Below are positions 34,931 to 47,903 of a stretch of DNA of 64,000 nucleotides, one piece after another (within the stretch, counting starts at the first letter, position 1; each line of letters begins with the position of its first letter). A model generated the notes under the pieces. The model saw only the letters and a program-made list of their open reading frames with translations. It was not told the origin of the DNA and made no database searches. A program made the position numbers and the translations under genes. The DNA comes from Serpula lacrymans var. lacrymans S7.9 (taxonomy: Eukaryota > Basidiomycota > Agaricomycetes > Boletales > Serpulaceae): assembly GCF_000218685.1 (NCBI RefSeq), contig NW_006763290.1, forward strand, positions 1,572,315-1,636,314. Direction: 5' to 3'.

Positions 34931-36510
34931 TTATTTTTGGATGTGAGGTTGCTCCAATCACAAGTGTAATTGAGATGGTCAATTCCACACTTAGCCCATG
35001 GCCTGAAATCCGTGGGGATGTCAAGTGCCCTACTAAGTTGGGTGAAATAGCAAATTTGCATTGTGTAAACTCATTGACTCTTTCCTTCGCCTGAGTGCAT
35101 AGTGCACTCATCAGGTCCGAGTATGCAGTATTTATAGATTTCACATGTGAGTGTTGGGCCCCCTTGAGAGTTGCTACATGGCCAGTCCATAAGAGGCCTA
35201 GTTCTTACATCAGCCATTGCATGAATGGCTGCCTAGATAAAATTTGAGTTGGCTAGATTTCTAATCAATACTTTATTATCTCATTGTTTTAAGGATAGAT
35301 TAGCGTTGAAAATATGTACAGTCAGGATAGTATGATTGCTATATCCTGCCTGAATATATAACATTTCAAATGCAGGAGATCATCTGCCAGTTGTCTTGGT
35401 CAATCATGCTGAAACTTTGAAAGTCAAAATAATGTGTAACTGCAAGCATCAAATATACATGTGTCAATTTTTTTTTATGGGTTATTATGGGATTAATTCC
35501 CATGGACTATTTAAAGGCCTACCTTATAATGTCTTACATCTTTCATCTATCCTATAAGAATCCAACACCCAATTGAGATTGTGTGTTATTCCTTTACAGG
35601 GATAATTCTACTGGCATTCTGCACCTAAACGTAGCTAATAAGCCAGTACCAGCACACACAAGGATGTAAGAAAACATGGGATAAATCCTTTTTAGTCTAA
35701 TCCCAGCTAATATCCATGCTTTCAAAAGGTTGCACTATTTTGTCTAAATCTGCATTAGCGGAATCTTTGACTACATGGCTAAATCAGAGTAACTCGCTAT
35801 GCCCATTGCTAGGCTTTTAAGCACTCAGTGAATTGTTCCAGGACACTGTGTTAAGAATTCCAAATGGGCCAGTTGCAGACAGTGTTCAAATAATTTATAA
35901 AATTGTAATTTGCTCCAATCAAGTAATCCAAGGTCTGTCTAGTGGAAGTAGTGTTCTAAGAACATCTCCAATACAATCTTTTCAGCTTGTTTGCTGGAAT
36001 GAATGGATAGTATGACATTATGTTTCCCATCACTAAATATACTCATCTTTGTCTGGTATCTAAACAGTCACAAGCTATCACCATTTGTTTAGACAAAACT
36101 AAAAGGGTTTCTGATCCAGATATTAAGGGTTTAAGCATCTTGCTTACACACTTTGTCACTGGGTTCTGAATTACATTATAGCAGGGGATGATCAGTTACA
36201 TTTTTGTTGGTGTTTTATGGATCTTTGGGATGCCATATCATTCCGGGATGCTATGTATACCACCTGTTAGTGTTTTCTGAGAAGTAAAGAAACCTTTTTA
36301 GCTGTTTTCCATATAGGCTTGTGCTAACCATACCACTGCATTCTTGCACAAGTACATATTGGTTGTTTAATATCATATATACCTCATTTTGACTTACAAC
36401 TGTGCATTGAATGGGATTGGGTAATAGTGACAGAAATCTGTATATGAACCAGTCATTCTCAATAATGGCTATTCCAAGATTGTTATCTGTGATCATGACC
36501 ATATTCCTGG
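34931..36510. other. No recognisable gene
   Basis: AT-rich sequence with only short frames. I found no terminal repeats, no family motifs and no clear tandem repeats. Confidence 0.5.
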
Positions 36511-36519
36511 TACCGTCAG

Positions 36520-39500
36520 GTTACCAGGTTTCAATCGTCAAAATGTCTATCTCATCTTTTACCAGACCATATATCTGAGAAACAAAGTAGGGGAGGTATC
36601 ATTGCTCTTTCTCAAAGATACCTTAGAGGTAATGCAGCAATTTTACCCCAAGATTCTATGAGCCTCTGAGAGTTTTTACCACCTTCACATGAAAAAATAT
36701 TGCAGTCCATATGTGCTTTGTTCGTTGTTTTGGATTCTCAAGTGATGCGCGAGAACATTTGGAGACTCTTTCCTGTTCTTGTGGGTAAACAAGCTGTACA
36801 TGACATGGTTAATTTCTTGATAAAAGAAAATCCTTGGTACCACACTGCAGGGGTGCAGTTGGGTGAATACAACGTACAGGATGTATATCCTGGAATATCA
36901 CAGACCGGTATGCCTGTTGCTGTCAATATCAATGTCCTTCCACTTGCTCCTGGAGGGGATGACAGCAGCGCAACAGCAGATTATACAGATTGTATGGACA
37001 TCAATCCACCAGAGGAGAACTCTTCTGACATTTTTATAGAAGCAGTGGGATATACCTTAGGAGATTACTCACCTGAATCATATTGACTTATGAAAGCCAA
37101 CTTGTGCATTGCCTTGATGGCAAGTGTTTCCTCCAGATGCGTAGTGGATCCAGATTTTTGAATGACCATGATCCTGGCATGTGCACTTCAGTGTTTCTGC
37201 ACCTGGATCCTTGGGGTATAGGAGGCTTTGTTGAACCTAACAGGACAAAGGAAAAACATTTCATTTGCCAGGCAGCTTCGAAATTTACTTCTCCAACATG
37301 ACTCGCCTTTTCAGGCAGATCCAAATTTTGCCTATGTTTGTTTCAACATTATCCAGAAGTGTGATGTCACACAACAGGCAATTTTCTGTGTCAGTTCTGA
37401 GCATTGTGAAAGAGTTGGTAGAGATATCGCTGAGTACAGTTCAACCTTGACCGACTTGATTAGAAAATGGGAGAGTAATCCCAACAACTTGCCATCAAAC
37501 AAGCATCAGAAAAAAGCATTAAAACTGCTTATGCGATTAAAGTTGATGTCAAAAGAGGTGAAAGGCAGCACAGGGTATAAACTTTGTCGTCAGAATGAAG
37601 TATGTGCATTGATGAAGAAGTACGGAACACCAGCCCTGTGCATTAAAATCAACCCTAACAATGTCACCATTCTTTGCTCGGCTTTTTTGGAAACATTGTG
37701 CCCAATGATTGAAAAGCCATGACATCATATGAAAGGTTGGCATTTGTTGCCAGTAACCCTGGACCTGCGGCTAGATTTCTTGATTCAATGCTGCACAATT
37801 TCATCGATGTAATCCTTAAACATGGAAAGTCAGGCTGGATTTGTTACGATAACACAATTTTTGGACCTTTCCTTTAATTTTCATTCTCCGCTTTAACCTT
37901 TTACTATAGTTCACACTCCGTGCCATGCGGCACTTTCCTTTTTTGTTCTAACTCCACCTTCTTGCGCAGCGCTGCCTTTATTCTTCTTTTAGACTCAAAC
38001 TCTCTCACGCAGTGGAGCTGGTCACATGGGCTGCGCCCTCTGACATCATCAGCCACTGTCTTTATCAACTGTACAGTATACTCACAGATCAAGGAGACTC
38101 CTCAGCAAGTCCTCCTGTTGTTAACCAACAAACTCTCTGCAGCCTAAGGGGTAACCACTCCCCATTCACTACCTTTATAGTGTGTTCCTGTGTGTGCCAG
38201 AGTAACTAACTCTTGGTTGTTATATGATTGTTTGGTCACAGTGAAGTGTACTATGGTATGGTAGAGGCTCAAGGTCGTGGCACCCTTCATTGTCAGATGC
38301 TGATCTAGTTAAAAGGCAATCCCAACCTGCAAGAATTACGTGATAAATTGCAAAAAGACGAGACCTACAAGTAACAAATCATTGCATGGCTAGAGTCTAT
38401 TGTCTCTTGCGAACTGCCTGGGATAGAAGTGGTCTTACACGGACCAAATAGAACAAAATTGTCTAAACCACCGTGTCCAACAGGTATTGTAGACCCATGT
38501 CTTGAAGAAGGCGAAATTTTAGAAGATGACATCCAGAATGAGCTAGATTTTCAACAGGATTTCCAGGAAGTTGTTAAAGAGTTAGCTGTTCTTTGCAATT
38601 GGCACAAGCATACTGATACATGCTGGAAACACCTGAAAGCAGGGGATTCTTGAGACAACACACATTGTAGAATGAGGATTAATGGAATGACTAGATCATT
38701 TACAGAAATTGACCCTGTGTCGCAATTGATCCTGCTGAGATGTTTACATCCTCATATAAACAACTTTAATGATTTAGTGTTGTTCTTGATAAGATGCAAC
38801 ATGGATATTAAATATATTGGTTCTGGTCAGGCTGCCAAAGCACTTGTGTTTTATGTGACTGACTACATCACAAAAAGTTCTCTACCTGTGCATGTGGGGT
38901 TAGACACGTTGAAATATGCTATCAAACAAAATAATTTAAAATACATGGGCGTGTCGTCCACTAGCTCTGATAAAAACAAGAGTTTGTTCATGAAGAGTAT
39001 GAATGCTATCATGGCTTGTCAAGAGTTGTCCCACCAACAAGCAATGAGTTACCCTGTGGGGGGAGGAGATTGTTGTTCAAGTTATGCATTCAAACTTTTG
39101 CGCTGGTATGAGTTTGAACATTATGTGAGAAAGGAACTTCATGAAGAAACTCCAGATATTACTCTTGGTAACAACAATTTGCAAAATGAGGATTACCACG
39201 CCTTTGACAAAACTGACGCAGTTGTTGATTCTGTGAGGCGTGATCAGAAGGAAGATCTACAGGGAGAGCAAGTCTTCCTGTCAGTAGAACCCAACAAAGT
39301 GACAATATCCAGTGAACTTACGGACTATTGTTATAGGAGTCACGAACAACTGTTTGATTGATTGTGCTTGTGGGACCACACAGAACTTGTCCAAAAAAAC
39401 CCTTCATGCTTGTGAAGATATACGCCTCCAGAGTGTACAGGAGAACAACTCCCTAAGACAGGCTCATTCACACGCCAGACAGCGGCCTGGAAGGAAAGCG

Positions 39501-40450
39501 CTTCCGCAAGGTAAGTTAGATATAGATCATCCTCAACACAGGACATACCTTATGAGAATTTGAGATGACTCTGGTCCCAGTTTTAATCGGGACAGCAATG
39601 CCTAGACTGGATAAAATGCAAGATGAACATAATGCTTGGTGTTGCACAATGCTTATACTATTCAAACCATAAAGCAAACTGTTGGACCTGGAAAGCTGAA
39701 CATCAGACATGGGAGGAAGTATTCACATCATATCAATTCAAACCTGTGGCGGAAATGAAAAAAAGAAAAAGACCACTTAATAAAGAACTAGATGTATATT
39801 CAGTAGAACCCACCTTACAGCATTGTCACAAACAACAATGGCTCAATCCTTCCACACTACTGATAGAATTGGCTGACAACAATTCTCCCCATTTGAACTA
39901 TGCTGAAAGTGATGTTAGACAATATCCTGACAGGTTACTTAATTCTGTTGTAAGTGATATGGGCTTGAATGACAACAAAGAACAAGAACATGCATTTTGC
40001 ATAGTCGGTCATGTATTACACAGGAAACCTGATCAATTGTTGCTCTACATTGCAGGGATAGGGGGACTGGCAAGAGTCACATTATTGAGTCCATTGTTGA
40101 ACTGTTCAACCATTGCAAATTGTCAAATAAAATCTTACTGAGTGCACCTACAGGCTGTGCCACTGTGTTAATTGGTGGGTACACCATTCATGCTTTAACA
40201 TTTTTACCTAGGTCAAAAAACAAACTGAATCAAAGCGAGCTGGAAAATATTTGAAGAAATGTGTGTTACCTTGTAATAGATGAAATTTTGATAGTATCCG
40301 CCCGACTTCTCAGTGATATATCTTGCCACATGTTGTTAGCAAAGAGTTATGACAGTCCCAATTGTGATAAACATTTTGATCAATATGATTTTCACAGGCG
40401 ACTTTGGTCAGTTGAAGCCTGTGATACTTTGTGATGGTACCAGGTTTTTT
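36520..40450 (+). pseudogene. Helitron B Rep/helicase, split by a solo LTR
   Basis: Plus-strand Helitron protein related to Helitron A. The N-terminal part begins near LRGNAAILPQDSMSL (~36608) and includes FPVLVGKQAVHDMVNFLI and a HLDPWGIGGF block (~37200). The Rep part has TPALCIKINPNNVTIL (~37628), is cut by the LTR at 37842-38224, and resumes with FGHSEVYYGMVEAQGRGTLH and CQML (~38230). IKYIGSGQAAKAL and FYVTDYITKS follow (~38810-38880). The helicase has Walker A with one extra base (GIGG / TGKSH, ~40055-40078), LLSAPTGCATVLIGGYTIHA (~40135-40190) and Walker B YLVIDEI (~40270). In-frame stops occur near 38310, 38371 and 38651. It ends near GDFGQLKPV (~40400), so the helicase C-terminus is missing. 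Confidence 0.82.
37842..38224 (+). repeat. Solo LTR, family 1, in Helitron B
   Basis: 383 bp, starts TGTTACGATAACAC and ends GGTTGTTATA (final CA changed to TA). Flanks GGATT and TGATT are a 5-bp duplication with one mismatch. Rep coding similarity continues on both sides. Confidence 0.82.
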
Positions 40451-41110
40451 TATATGTAGGATGATAATAAATTTATACAATCATTATAACACTTGGCCAG
40501 ACTTCTGATTAAATATATAAGTACTAAATGCTATTAGTATTGTCCTAGACCATGTGCCTATCTCAAATTTTAAGGCGGCCAGATTGATTTTGTGGCCTTA
40601 TACATTTAGGACCTAATGTTACCATTCCAACCCACCTGGCTATACACCTAAGTGTGGGGATGAAATTTCAATTTGTGCAAGAGCATGACACATGTTTGTT
40701 GTTATCTGCTTATGATGACTTGGAGGATCACCTTAGATAGTGACTCTTCTTTGGAGTTATAGAAAGTATAAACCCAAACAAAGACATGTACAATCCCAAT
40801 TATGAGGTAGGGAAGGTTTGCCCCTCTGCTGAGTTATCATACTATGGCTACATTGAGCATGACTTTGATATCAGAGGAACCATTTTGCAAGACATGATGC
40901 TCACTATAGTGGTTGAGACACATGGCAGAGATAAATCTAAAATTACTCTAGATTCATAGATGGCCAAACTCAAAAGGTTTATGAACAATAATAACTATAC
41001 ACGGCCCTACGGGCATCCCTGGTACCGGGAGTTGATGGTCATGTGATCACTGGTGATGATCAAAATGATGATGTGAGAAGAATGAATGGATTGGAATTTA
41101 GACATTAAAT
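40451..41110. other. Unassigned, possible coding remnants
   Basis: Short plus-strand segments such as EVGKVCPSAELSYYGYIEHD (~40805-40865) look like eroded coding sequence, but no family is recognised and stops are frequent. Confidence 0.35.
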
Positions 41111-41239
41111 GAAGACAATTTTGAACAATGGGGAAGGAAGCGTTATGCCACAACAATGTCTGAAAAGTGAGTAGCTAGTGTCCTTAACAGTAGAGAGCTC
41201 AATTTTTGTAGAGAACAAGGGTTATACTCTATTGACGGA

Positions 41240-41786
41240 GTGTCTGACAAGGTCTTTTGGGGACCAGGACCGTTGACACAGGCAGAAATCCCAGCTGTAC
41301 TTTGTGAGTGTAGTACAGGAAAGCCAGTCACTGTGTGGCTTGAAGGACAAATCAAGGGGATTGAATTTCACAATGGCGAGTTATTTTTGGCAGTGAAACC
41401 GAGGGGAAACTCCATTGCTGAAGGAGCGCATGCGTTGCTTGGAAGGCTCTCCCATCCAAAATATGTAGAGTCCAGTGATGTATTTGTTGCAAGAGGTGGC
41501 ATGCTGACCAAAGGAGTTGAAATAGATTCAAGCTACCAAAGCATAATTTTCCAGGAAAAAGTGGTTGATTTTGGAAGTTTGGAAGGGGGGAAACATCGTG
41601 AAAGTAATAGGAACTGTTCAGCGTAGGTGTATGCGAGGGGATGTCTCAAATTTGGAGTACACATGGCCAACAGGGTGGCTTGCATGGCAAGCTTATTTTA
41701 ATATTCAGAGAAACTGCTGCATCAAAGTAGGGCATGTACTAGTATTAGCAAAATATGTTGTGAAGGAGAAACAATTGTTTGAATAG
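41240..41786 (+). pseudogene. Uncharacterised frame downstream of Helitron B
   Basis: A 128-codon frame (ATG 41240) containing GKPVTVWLEGQIKGIEFHNG and EGAHALLGRLSHP. A run of G near 41583-41588 shifts it; the neighbouring frame continues with VKVIGTVQRRC and PTGWLAWQAYFNIQ to TAG/TAA near 41786. Codon-level sense in both parts suggests one gene with a single indel. No domain is recognised. It sits 3' of the Helitron B helicase, where Helitrons A and C carry different accessory genes. Confidence 0.4.
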
Positions 41787-42055
41787 GAGAATAGGCTTCA
41801 CATTAAAATATATAGCAGAGAAAAGAATTGCTACAAATGTTGTCTACATCAAGGCAATACATAGTGCACTATGGAACTGGAGAAAGTTTTTGAGCAAAAC
41901 GTCACAATGACTTAAGTTAAACAAACCTGGCTAGTAGTATGTTTAGAAGGTGTAAGTCTTGTTCTACAATGTGGCTAGCGTTGTCGGGCTGTAAATGCAT
42001 GTGCTTAATGGCTACAATAGGATCTATCCAGGGGGCAACATCTGCAAAGGGGAAA

Positions 42056-42392
42056 TGTTGTTGACAAAACCGGATAAACCCGGTCTCTGCCGAAGCAGCC
42101 ATTGTTCTCCATGGAGCATAGCCACCACTCCATGGAGTAACCATTGTTCTCCTAGGAGTCGTTATACTGTAGCGAGTAGCACCTCCGACTATAAGTAGTA
42201 GGGGGTTTAGTATAGGAGTACCTCAGTCATTTCTATAGCCTCTCGGGCAGCGGCTGAGGTATGTTACATTACATTTATTAGAGATTACCTTAAACTAACA
42301 TCTATTGTAGTTTCACTTAGGTAAATAATAAAGTTGTTTCTATAGCCTCTTGGGCAGCTGAGTTTCACTTAGTTTTATTAGTTGTTTGACCA
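42056..42392 (+). repeat. Possible solo LTR
   Basis: Begins TGTTGACAAAACCGG and ends TTTGACCA, with a TATAAGTAG promoter-like site and AATAAAG. Flanks GGAAA and AGAAA match at four of five. It was judged only on these signs and there is no second copy in the window. Confidence 0.35.
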
Positions 42393-45037
42393 AGAAAACC
42401 AGCAACAAGTTTTTTTTGAGGCGGTTGTCAATTGCTAATTGGTCTGCATAAAAGAAAGTGAATCGGTTTTTGAGATAAAAATGAGTTGCATAGGAAGAAG
42501 GGAAGTGATGGACGGTATGACGCAATATAGGAATTTTGTCAGTTGCTTGTGGGAGATGGGTGGAAATCAAGTCGCCAGTTGATGAATGGTTGTTGACAAA
42601 TGTAGTTTGAAAATGTGATTTGTCATTGTCAGAGTCAATCTCTATGTTTCCTTGTCGGTGCAGAGGGTTGAGAGCAGTGTCAAAGAGGGGAGGAAGATAA
42701 AGGTCTAAACAGATATAGGATACAGAGATTGGATGGAGAATGATGTTGTCATGGTCGGATGGGACATTGACGATGACAGGTTTCTAACAAGCTGGAAAGA
42801 ATAGAGCAGCTTGAAAAAAAAGAGGAAATTGCTGGAAGGCAATGAGTGTACAAAGTTAAGTGAAGAAGTTACGGACATACTCTTTTTTGCAGGTGGACCA
42901 TTTTTGAGATAATGTGAATAGTTTTGAGGGACATTAGAAATTGGAAAGGGTGTGAAAAAGGAGACAGTTTTGGTTTTCAACATTGGGGGAGGTACCACTT
43001 TTATAGTACCACCAAATGGTGTGCCAATCTTTTGGCCGTAAAACTGGGATTGTCAAACCATGAAGAATGTGAAAGTGGACCATTTTAATCACGTAGATGG
43101 GACCCCTGAGAGATGATGATGATGGTTGATGGGAAAAAACGGGGTTGGCTATGTCATTGTGCCTTTTATCATTGGCTGAAGCTGACAATGGGGGTTCTCC
43201 ATATATCTGGTAATACCAATCATTAGTAGGTTAGGATCAAAAAAAGGACCAAGGTCGATGACTTCTGCAAAATCCGAAGCCTCCAAAAGTTCAAGTAGGA
43301 TATGTGGATCTTCAACTCCAGTTTTGAGAGGGAAAGGGTAATGTTGGCAAGTACATTGTCACGAGTTAATGAAGAACCATGGATTAATGTAGATTGGATG
43401 CAAAAGCAAGCATAGGATAGAGAGGGTTCTGATTGGGGAGGAGGTTAGAATTTAAAATAAAGGGAAGGGATACAAGAACCGACCAAGGGGTGGATTGTGC
43501 AAAGCACTTATCCGCACGTGAGCGTTAGCACATGTATCTTGCTCAAACGGAACCAATGTGATTCTTCCTTGCAGAAGGGGAGGACCGAGAGGGCCCATGG
43601 CGTATAAGTTAATGTTGGACATTGTTCCTGCAACCCAAATTGTGAATGGGTTATTGGCTCCTTTTTTGCAAAGGTAATAGGTCCAATCTTTGTTACGTCT
43701 TTGGAGACCCTAGGTATCAATGTTTGGCAAAGTGTAAATGCTGTAAGTATGGGTTTCTTTGTTGGCATAATTGAGGAAGAGTTGAATGCGGCTGTAAGAT
43801 ATTTTTGAAAAGCAGTTTGTGTTGACAAGTGAAAAACAGATCATACAAGATTCACTGTTGATTACTCTGTTGCATTGCGTGGTTTGGCATCCTCAGTGCT
43901 GAGAAAATATCAGTAGGAACTTTCCAAGAAGAGGGTGAGATGTACATTGAGTGATTGTCAACCTTTTTAGAGGGAATGTCTTTACTCTCAACAAGCTTCT
44001 TATCACGCACGGATCAGTAGGCATAAGTTCCTTACTTCCAGTCTCCAGGCTGAAGAAGGAATAAGTAGTTGTGTTCAAAGTGTATTGTGAATGGCTTACA
44101 ATGAGTGAGAATCAGTTTCTGGAGCAATGTCGCTGTTGTCAGAGTGATTGTGCATTTTAGAATGTAAAATGTCCAAATCAAAAACATGTTCAGAAAGTTC
44201 TGACACTTCTGACAAGGTGTTGCTGCTGCAAGGTATAATCAAAGATCATGGAGGGTAAAAATCCTTTACCTTTGTTCTTTAAAATCTTTTGTCAGTCTCG
44301 CCTTCTTTACATTAACTTTTGGAGGAGGAGTAGCAGTACATTTAGAGGCAAGCATGGTACTTTGAGAAGGGGGAAGATAGTGGTTGAGGCACAAGAAGAA
44401 CAGTTGATTTGAGGTCAATTGTTGCAGCCAAACCAAAAGAGTGGAAGATTTGGCATGTTGCCATCTCATCAAGAAAGAAAAAATGAACAAGAGGGAAGTC
44501 TGAAAGAGTGATTGGAAAAAAACCCATGACAGGGGTGTTATGGGGTGTCGGTGTTGAAATGGGCCTGAATATGAAATAAGTGAATTGGAAAGCATAGGAG
44601 GCAGGAAGGAGTTATTGGTGACACAAGTAAGAAAAGACCATTGTATTGCTCAAAGAGTTGCTCTTTGTCTTAACAGTGAATGGTGAAGAAATTGAGAACA
44701 TTGTAGAAAGTTTACAGTATTTATAAAAAGTGTTGTATTGTATAGTAAGATGAATTGTCAGTCGCGGACAATAGACTCAGTCCCTTCACCGCATGTTTTT
44801 ACAGTCAAGGGGGAGCCGGATTACCCATCTTTGTGATGGCAGATGAAGGTTGAGTGGGTGATTTGGGGATGACTGTGCAGTTTGTGGGAGTTATGACACC
44901 AAGCTATAGGAGGATTGAGTATTTGAGAAAAAAAAATTGAACGCGGACAATAACTCACTTCACGAGCATCAGTGGCAGACATTAGCCGCCAGACATGTTA
45001 GATGTTGAGATGCGCATGGACCATCAGGAGAAACCCT

Positions 45038-45803
45038 TTTGCTATATAGCGCTATATAGCCACCACCTATATATATAAATGCATTCATAGAAACTATAGT
45101 AATATCAGTGTAATTATAGGTCTTATAGCTCTTATAGCACAGTAGTAGGCAAAATTTTAACCAAGGGGAGTAGTATCTATAATTTCCTCAAACTCTGGAT
45201 TAATCTAATAAACCTGTTCAATAATAGACAGAGGCCAAAAGTGTTTGGAGTCAAGTATATTATTATAGGCAAGGTACTAAGTGCTCTTATAGCCTATAGC
45301 AGCCTACATAGCTTCTATAGCTGTAAAGGTCATAGTTATAATATAGTTTAAGCTGCTTAAAAGGGCTAATAAATCATATAGTATTAATTAATTATGTAGC
45401 CTGTATTAGTGAAATAGTAGTTTGTATCTCTGATATTTATAAAAATAAGAATGATGATTTATCCAAATATAAGTGGTGACGATGAGTAAAAAAATAACCT
45501 AAGTCCATGAAAGGTCAATATATAACACCTGTATAATACATTTTATAAGCTCTCATGGTGTAGTGGATAAATGTGTGATGTGTGGCTATAGGTTGCTTAG
45601 TCACCCAAAAGCTGATTAGCAGGTTGAGAGTTCAAATTCTGTCTGTGTTAATATTTTTTTATCAGCCACACAACAATTTCCAACATCTATAACAACATGT
45701 ATAGAGCTATATTAGGCTCTATATATGGCAGAGGTTCTATAGCAGGTTTAACCACTATAACAGCTTTATGAGTACTTATAGTGCTATAGAGCTCTATATA
45801 GCT
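45038..45803. mobile_element. AT-rich insertion with Pol III boxes
   Basis: A 766-bp AT-rich insert in gene X copy C, flanked by ACCCT (45033-45037 and 45804-45808). The outer parts carry nested GCTATATAGC-type palindromes at both ends. Inside is a tRNA-like unit (45551-45660). Similarity of copies A and C resumes outside, which marks it as an insertion. Class uncertain: SINE-like core or palindrome-ended MITE. Confidence 0.55.
45551..45660 (+). ncRNA. tRNA-like Pol III unit (SINE head or tRNA pseudogene)
   Basis: A box TGGTGTAGTGG (45556-45566), B box GAGTTCAAATTCT (45628-45640) and a T7 run (45654-45660). The acceptor arms do not pair (GCTCTCA has no partner near the 3' end), so this is not a normal tRNA. 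Confidence 0.5.
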
Positions 45804-47082
45804 ACCCTCATTTTTCCTGATGACCTTCCTTTCACCTATGCGAGAAGTCTTGACACTGATGTTGAACAATGCTCCGATGTCAACAAAGTTGCTATGAGAA
45901 AACACTGCTTGGGAACATGGTTGAACATCTCCATTTTGCTGTGTTCTTCCCATCTGAAGTTTCTCAGTCACACACCAAGTGTTGTCGACAGCATGAGCCC
46001 AATTGAAAGGATCGTCAGAAGGACATAAAACACTTTGGACGTGTACATTTGATGGTAACACCTAAAAAACAAACATCATGTTTTGCTATGAATAATGAAG
46101 GGGTTAATGGATGCCTTTGTAAAAAGACAACATTGCATTACAAGCTCCCCCTCCGGGTCAATATGGGAGTGTTCCCTCCCACTATTACCGAGGGAGATGT
46201 GTATGAATTGCTATACGTTACTGATTGTTTGTAGGGTATGTTCCCATAAGCCACTGTGGCCTCCAGATGTGAGGTGTAGAGTTTGTACGGCACCTGCAGC
46301 ACAGGTATGTGCACTGTGAGAGGGAAACACTGAAAATAAGTATGGAAATGATATCATGCTGAAGATTTACCCGTTCCACGTTCCTAGAGGAGACAGTTGA
46401 TGTCTGCCTAAAAATCCTTGCAGACGAACTGTGACAGGATATAATATTTTAGGACCAAGGTTAATGGTCTTGTACAAGAGAATGTGACTGTGGGTTCAGT
46501 CTGATGAACAAGGGTTTTGTTGAACACAGGCCCATTTGCTGATGTCCTCAAACATGGCTGGTACAATTTGCCAGGAGCTTAAGGGAAGATTGATGGTGTG
46601 AGTAATGTCTTCAGAAATGAAGTATATTACCTTGTAAATAGGACATGGCGATAAGATGCATTTTTTTGGGATGACAAAGAGAGCAAGGGAGGTTTTAAAT
46701 GGATTGTGGCAAATGATTAAGAGGGGGGACAAAAAAAGGCAGCTGATAAGGTGTTGTGAAGGTACAATTGAATTTGCTATAATATAGGCTGATTCTTAAA
46801 AGCAGAAAAAGACACATGATAAAGCAGACAAAACCATCATCTGGAAAATCGAAACACCACCTGCAATGTCTTTATTTGTTAACCAAGATCCCTCTGGTTT
46901 TTTGATGTCTCAATGCTCTGTCAAAATTGTGGGATTGGTGTTCAATAGAATGTCAGTCCCCGACTTGGTTTTTGTTTGGAACAACCAGTCACAAGAACTA
47001 CATGGCCGTCCAATGTTATCTGATCCACTGACTCCATGACACCGTCTATCCGTTCATCATTCATATACCTGAATTCCTTTGC

Positions 47083-47835
47083 ATGTTGCGCCAATTTTGT
47101 AGCATGGTTTCAGGATCTGTTGCATTGCATTATTTTGAACCGGGTGGGTGGCAGCCGGGAGATATGGATATATATGTGCCATTAGAGTGCAAAAATAAGG
47201 TGTTGAGGCATCTAGACTACAAGGAGGGATACATGGTTATCATAGAGAAGGAAACGTACACAGAAGAAAAGAGACAGGAAACGGGGATTGCTGGGGTGTT
47301 TACTCTCTGCAATGTAGACAGGTGCATCAATATTGTGGTTGCCAGTGGATCGGCCAGCATTGCACCCATCTTTCACTTTCATCTGACAGCGGTGATGAAC
47401 TGTATATCAGGCAATGGCTTCTTTTCTGCATATCCAACAACCACCAGCCAGCACCGAGCCGTTGTGAATGCAAATTGTATGGACAAATACTTTTCTGATC
47501 CATTGGAAAACCTGAGCTTAGCAAAGTACGCCTCTCACAGATACAATATCCTGGAGAACACATTGGGATGGGACAGTGAATACAAAATGCACCGGTGTCA
47601 GGTTAATTATGTCTGCCCACATACTATAGGCCACACATTTGACCGTGGTTGTTTGTTTGTCAAATTCCAACTGGACATATCATCGCAAATGAGACCACCA
47701 ATGGAGGTAATAAGGAGGTGCTATGATCACAGCTTGGCTGTTGTTTGGTACTTGGGGGGCGCAAAGTGCAAAGAAGGATATGAGCTTTTAAAACCTTTTG
47801 TTACCGTGAAAGGAGCGGGGTCCATTTTTCTGTAG
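47083..47835 (+). CDS. Nucleotidyltransferase-like accessory protein, copy C
   Basis: 250 codons from ATG 47083 to TAG. Near the N-terminus SGSVALHYFEPGGWQPGDMD (residues ~10-29) continues into IYVP: a GS motif and D-x-D spaced as in Pol-beta-type nucleotidyltransferases. Then INIVVASGSASIAPIFHFHL and TAVMNCISGNGFFSAYP, and a C-terminal RCYDHSLAVVWYLGG. I know similar SGS..PxDxDLY proteins as uncharacterised basidiomycete proteins. A third carboxylate is not identified, so catalysis is unproven. The intact frame contrasts with the broken copy at 9386-10482 and with the eroded helicase beside it. It is convergent with the helicase (69-bp gap) and head-to-head with gene X. It may start upstream by splicing. 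Confidence 0.6.
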   Translation: MLRQFCSMVSGSVALHYFEPGGWQPGDMDIYVPLECKNKVLRHLDYKEGYMVIIEKETYTEEKRQETGIAGVFTLCNVDRCINIVVASGSASIAPIFHFHLTAVMNCISGNGFFSAYPTTTSQHRAVVNANCMDKYFSDPLENLSLAKYASHRYNILENTLGWDSEYKMHRCQVNYVCPHTIGHTFDRGCLFVKFQLDISSQMRPPMEVIRRCYDHSLAVVWYLGGAKCKEGYELLKPFVTVKGAGSIFL

Positions 47836-47903
47836 GCCGTGATAGAGTAGTGGCTCCAAATGTAAGATGTAGAGTGAACACAGTTTAATGACATATTGAT
47901 CGA

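Larger units (their letters stand above)
42600..46800 (-). pseudogene. Helitron-associated accessory gene X, copy C
   Basis: Second copy of the uncharacterised gene at 4874-9340, with the same order of blocks: SKWACVQQNPCSSD (46732-46496); SNFVDIGALFNISVKTSR (~45930-45850); VHAHLNI (~45015); basic VKKARLTKD (~44300); a KDW/T..NPFTIWV-type block (~43690-43630); DWHTIWWYYKSGTSP (~43025-42980); PVIVNVPS (~42780). The proteins are clearly diverged, so the duplication is old. A 766-bp AT-rich insertion (45038-45803, flanked by ACCCT) splits it between the FVDIG and VHAHLN blocks. Frame changes and stops suggest it is dead or has many introns. Function unknown. Confidence 0.5.

Noticed and set aside
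34931..36510. TIR or MITE in the empty interval
   Set aside because: I looked for inverted ends and 2-8 bp duplications and found none that held up.
42056..42392. Firm copia LTR call
   Set aside because: Only the ends and a 4/5 flank match support it; kept at low confidence.
45551..45660. Functional tRNA gene
   Set aside because: A and B boxes are present, but the acceptor stem does not pair and the T-arm is imperfect.
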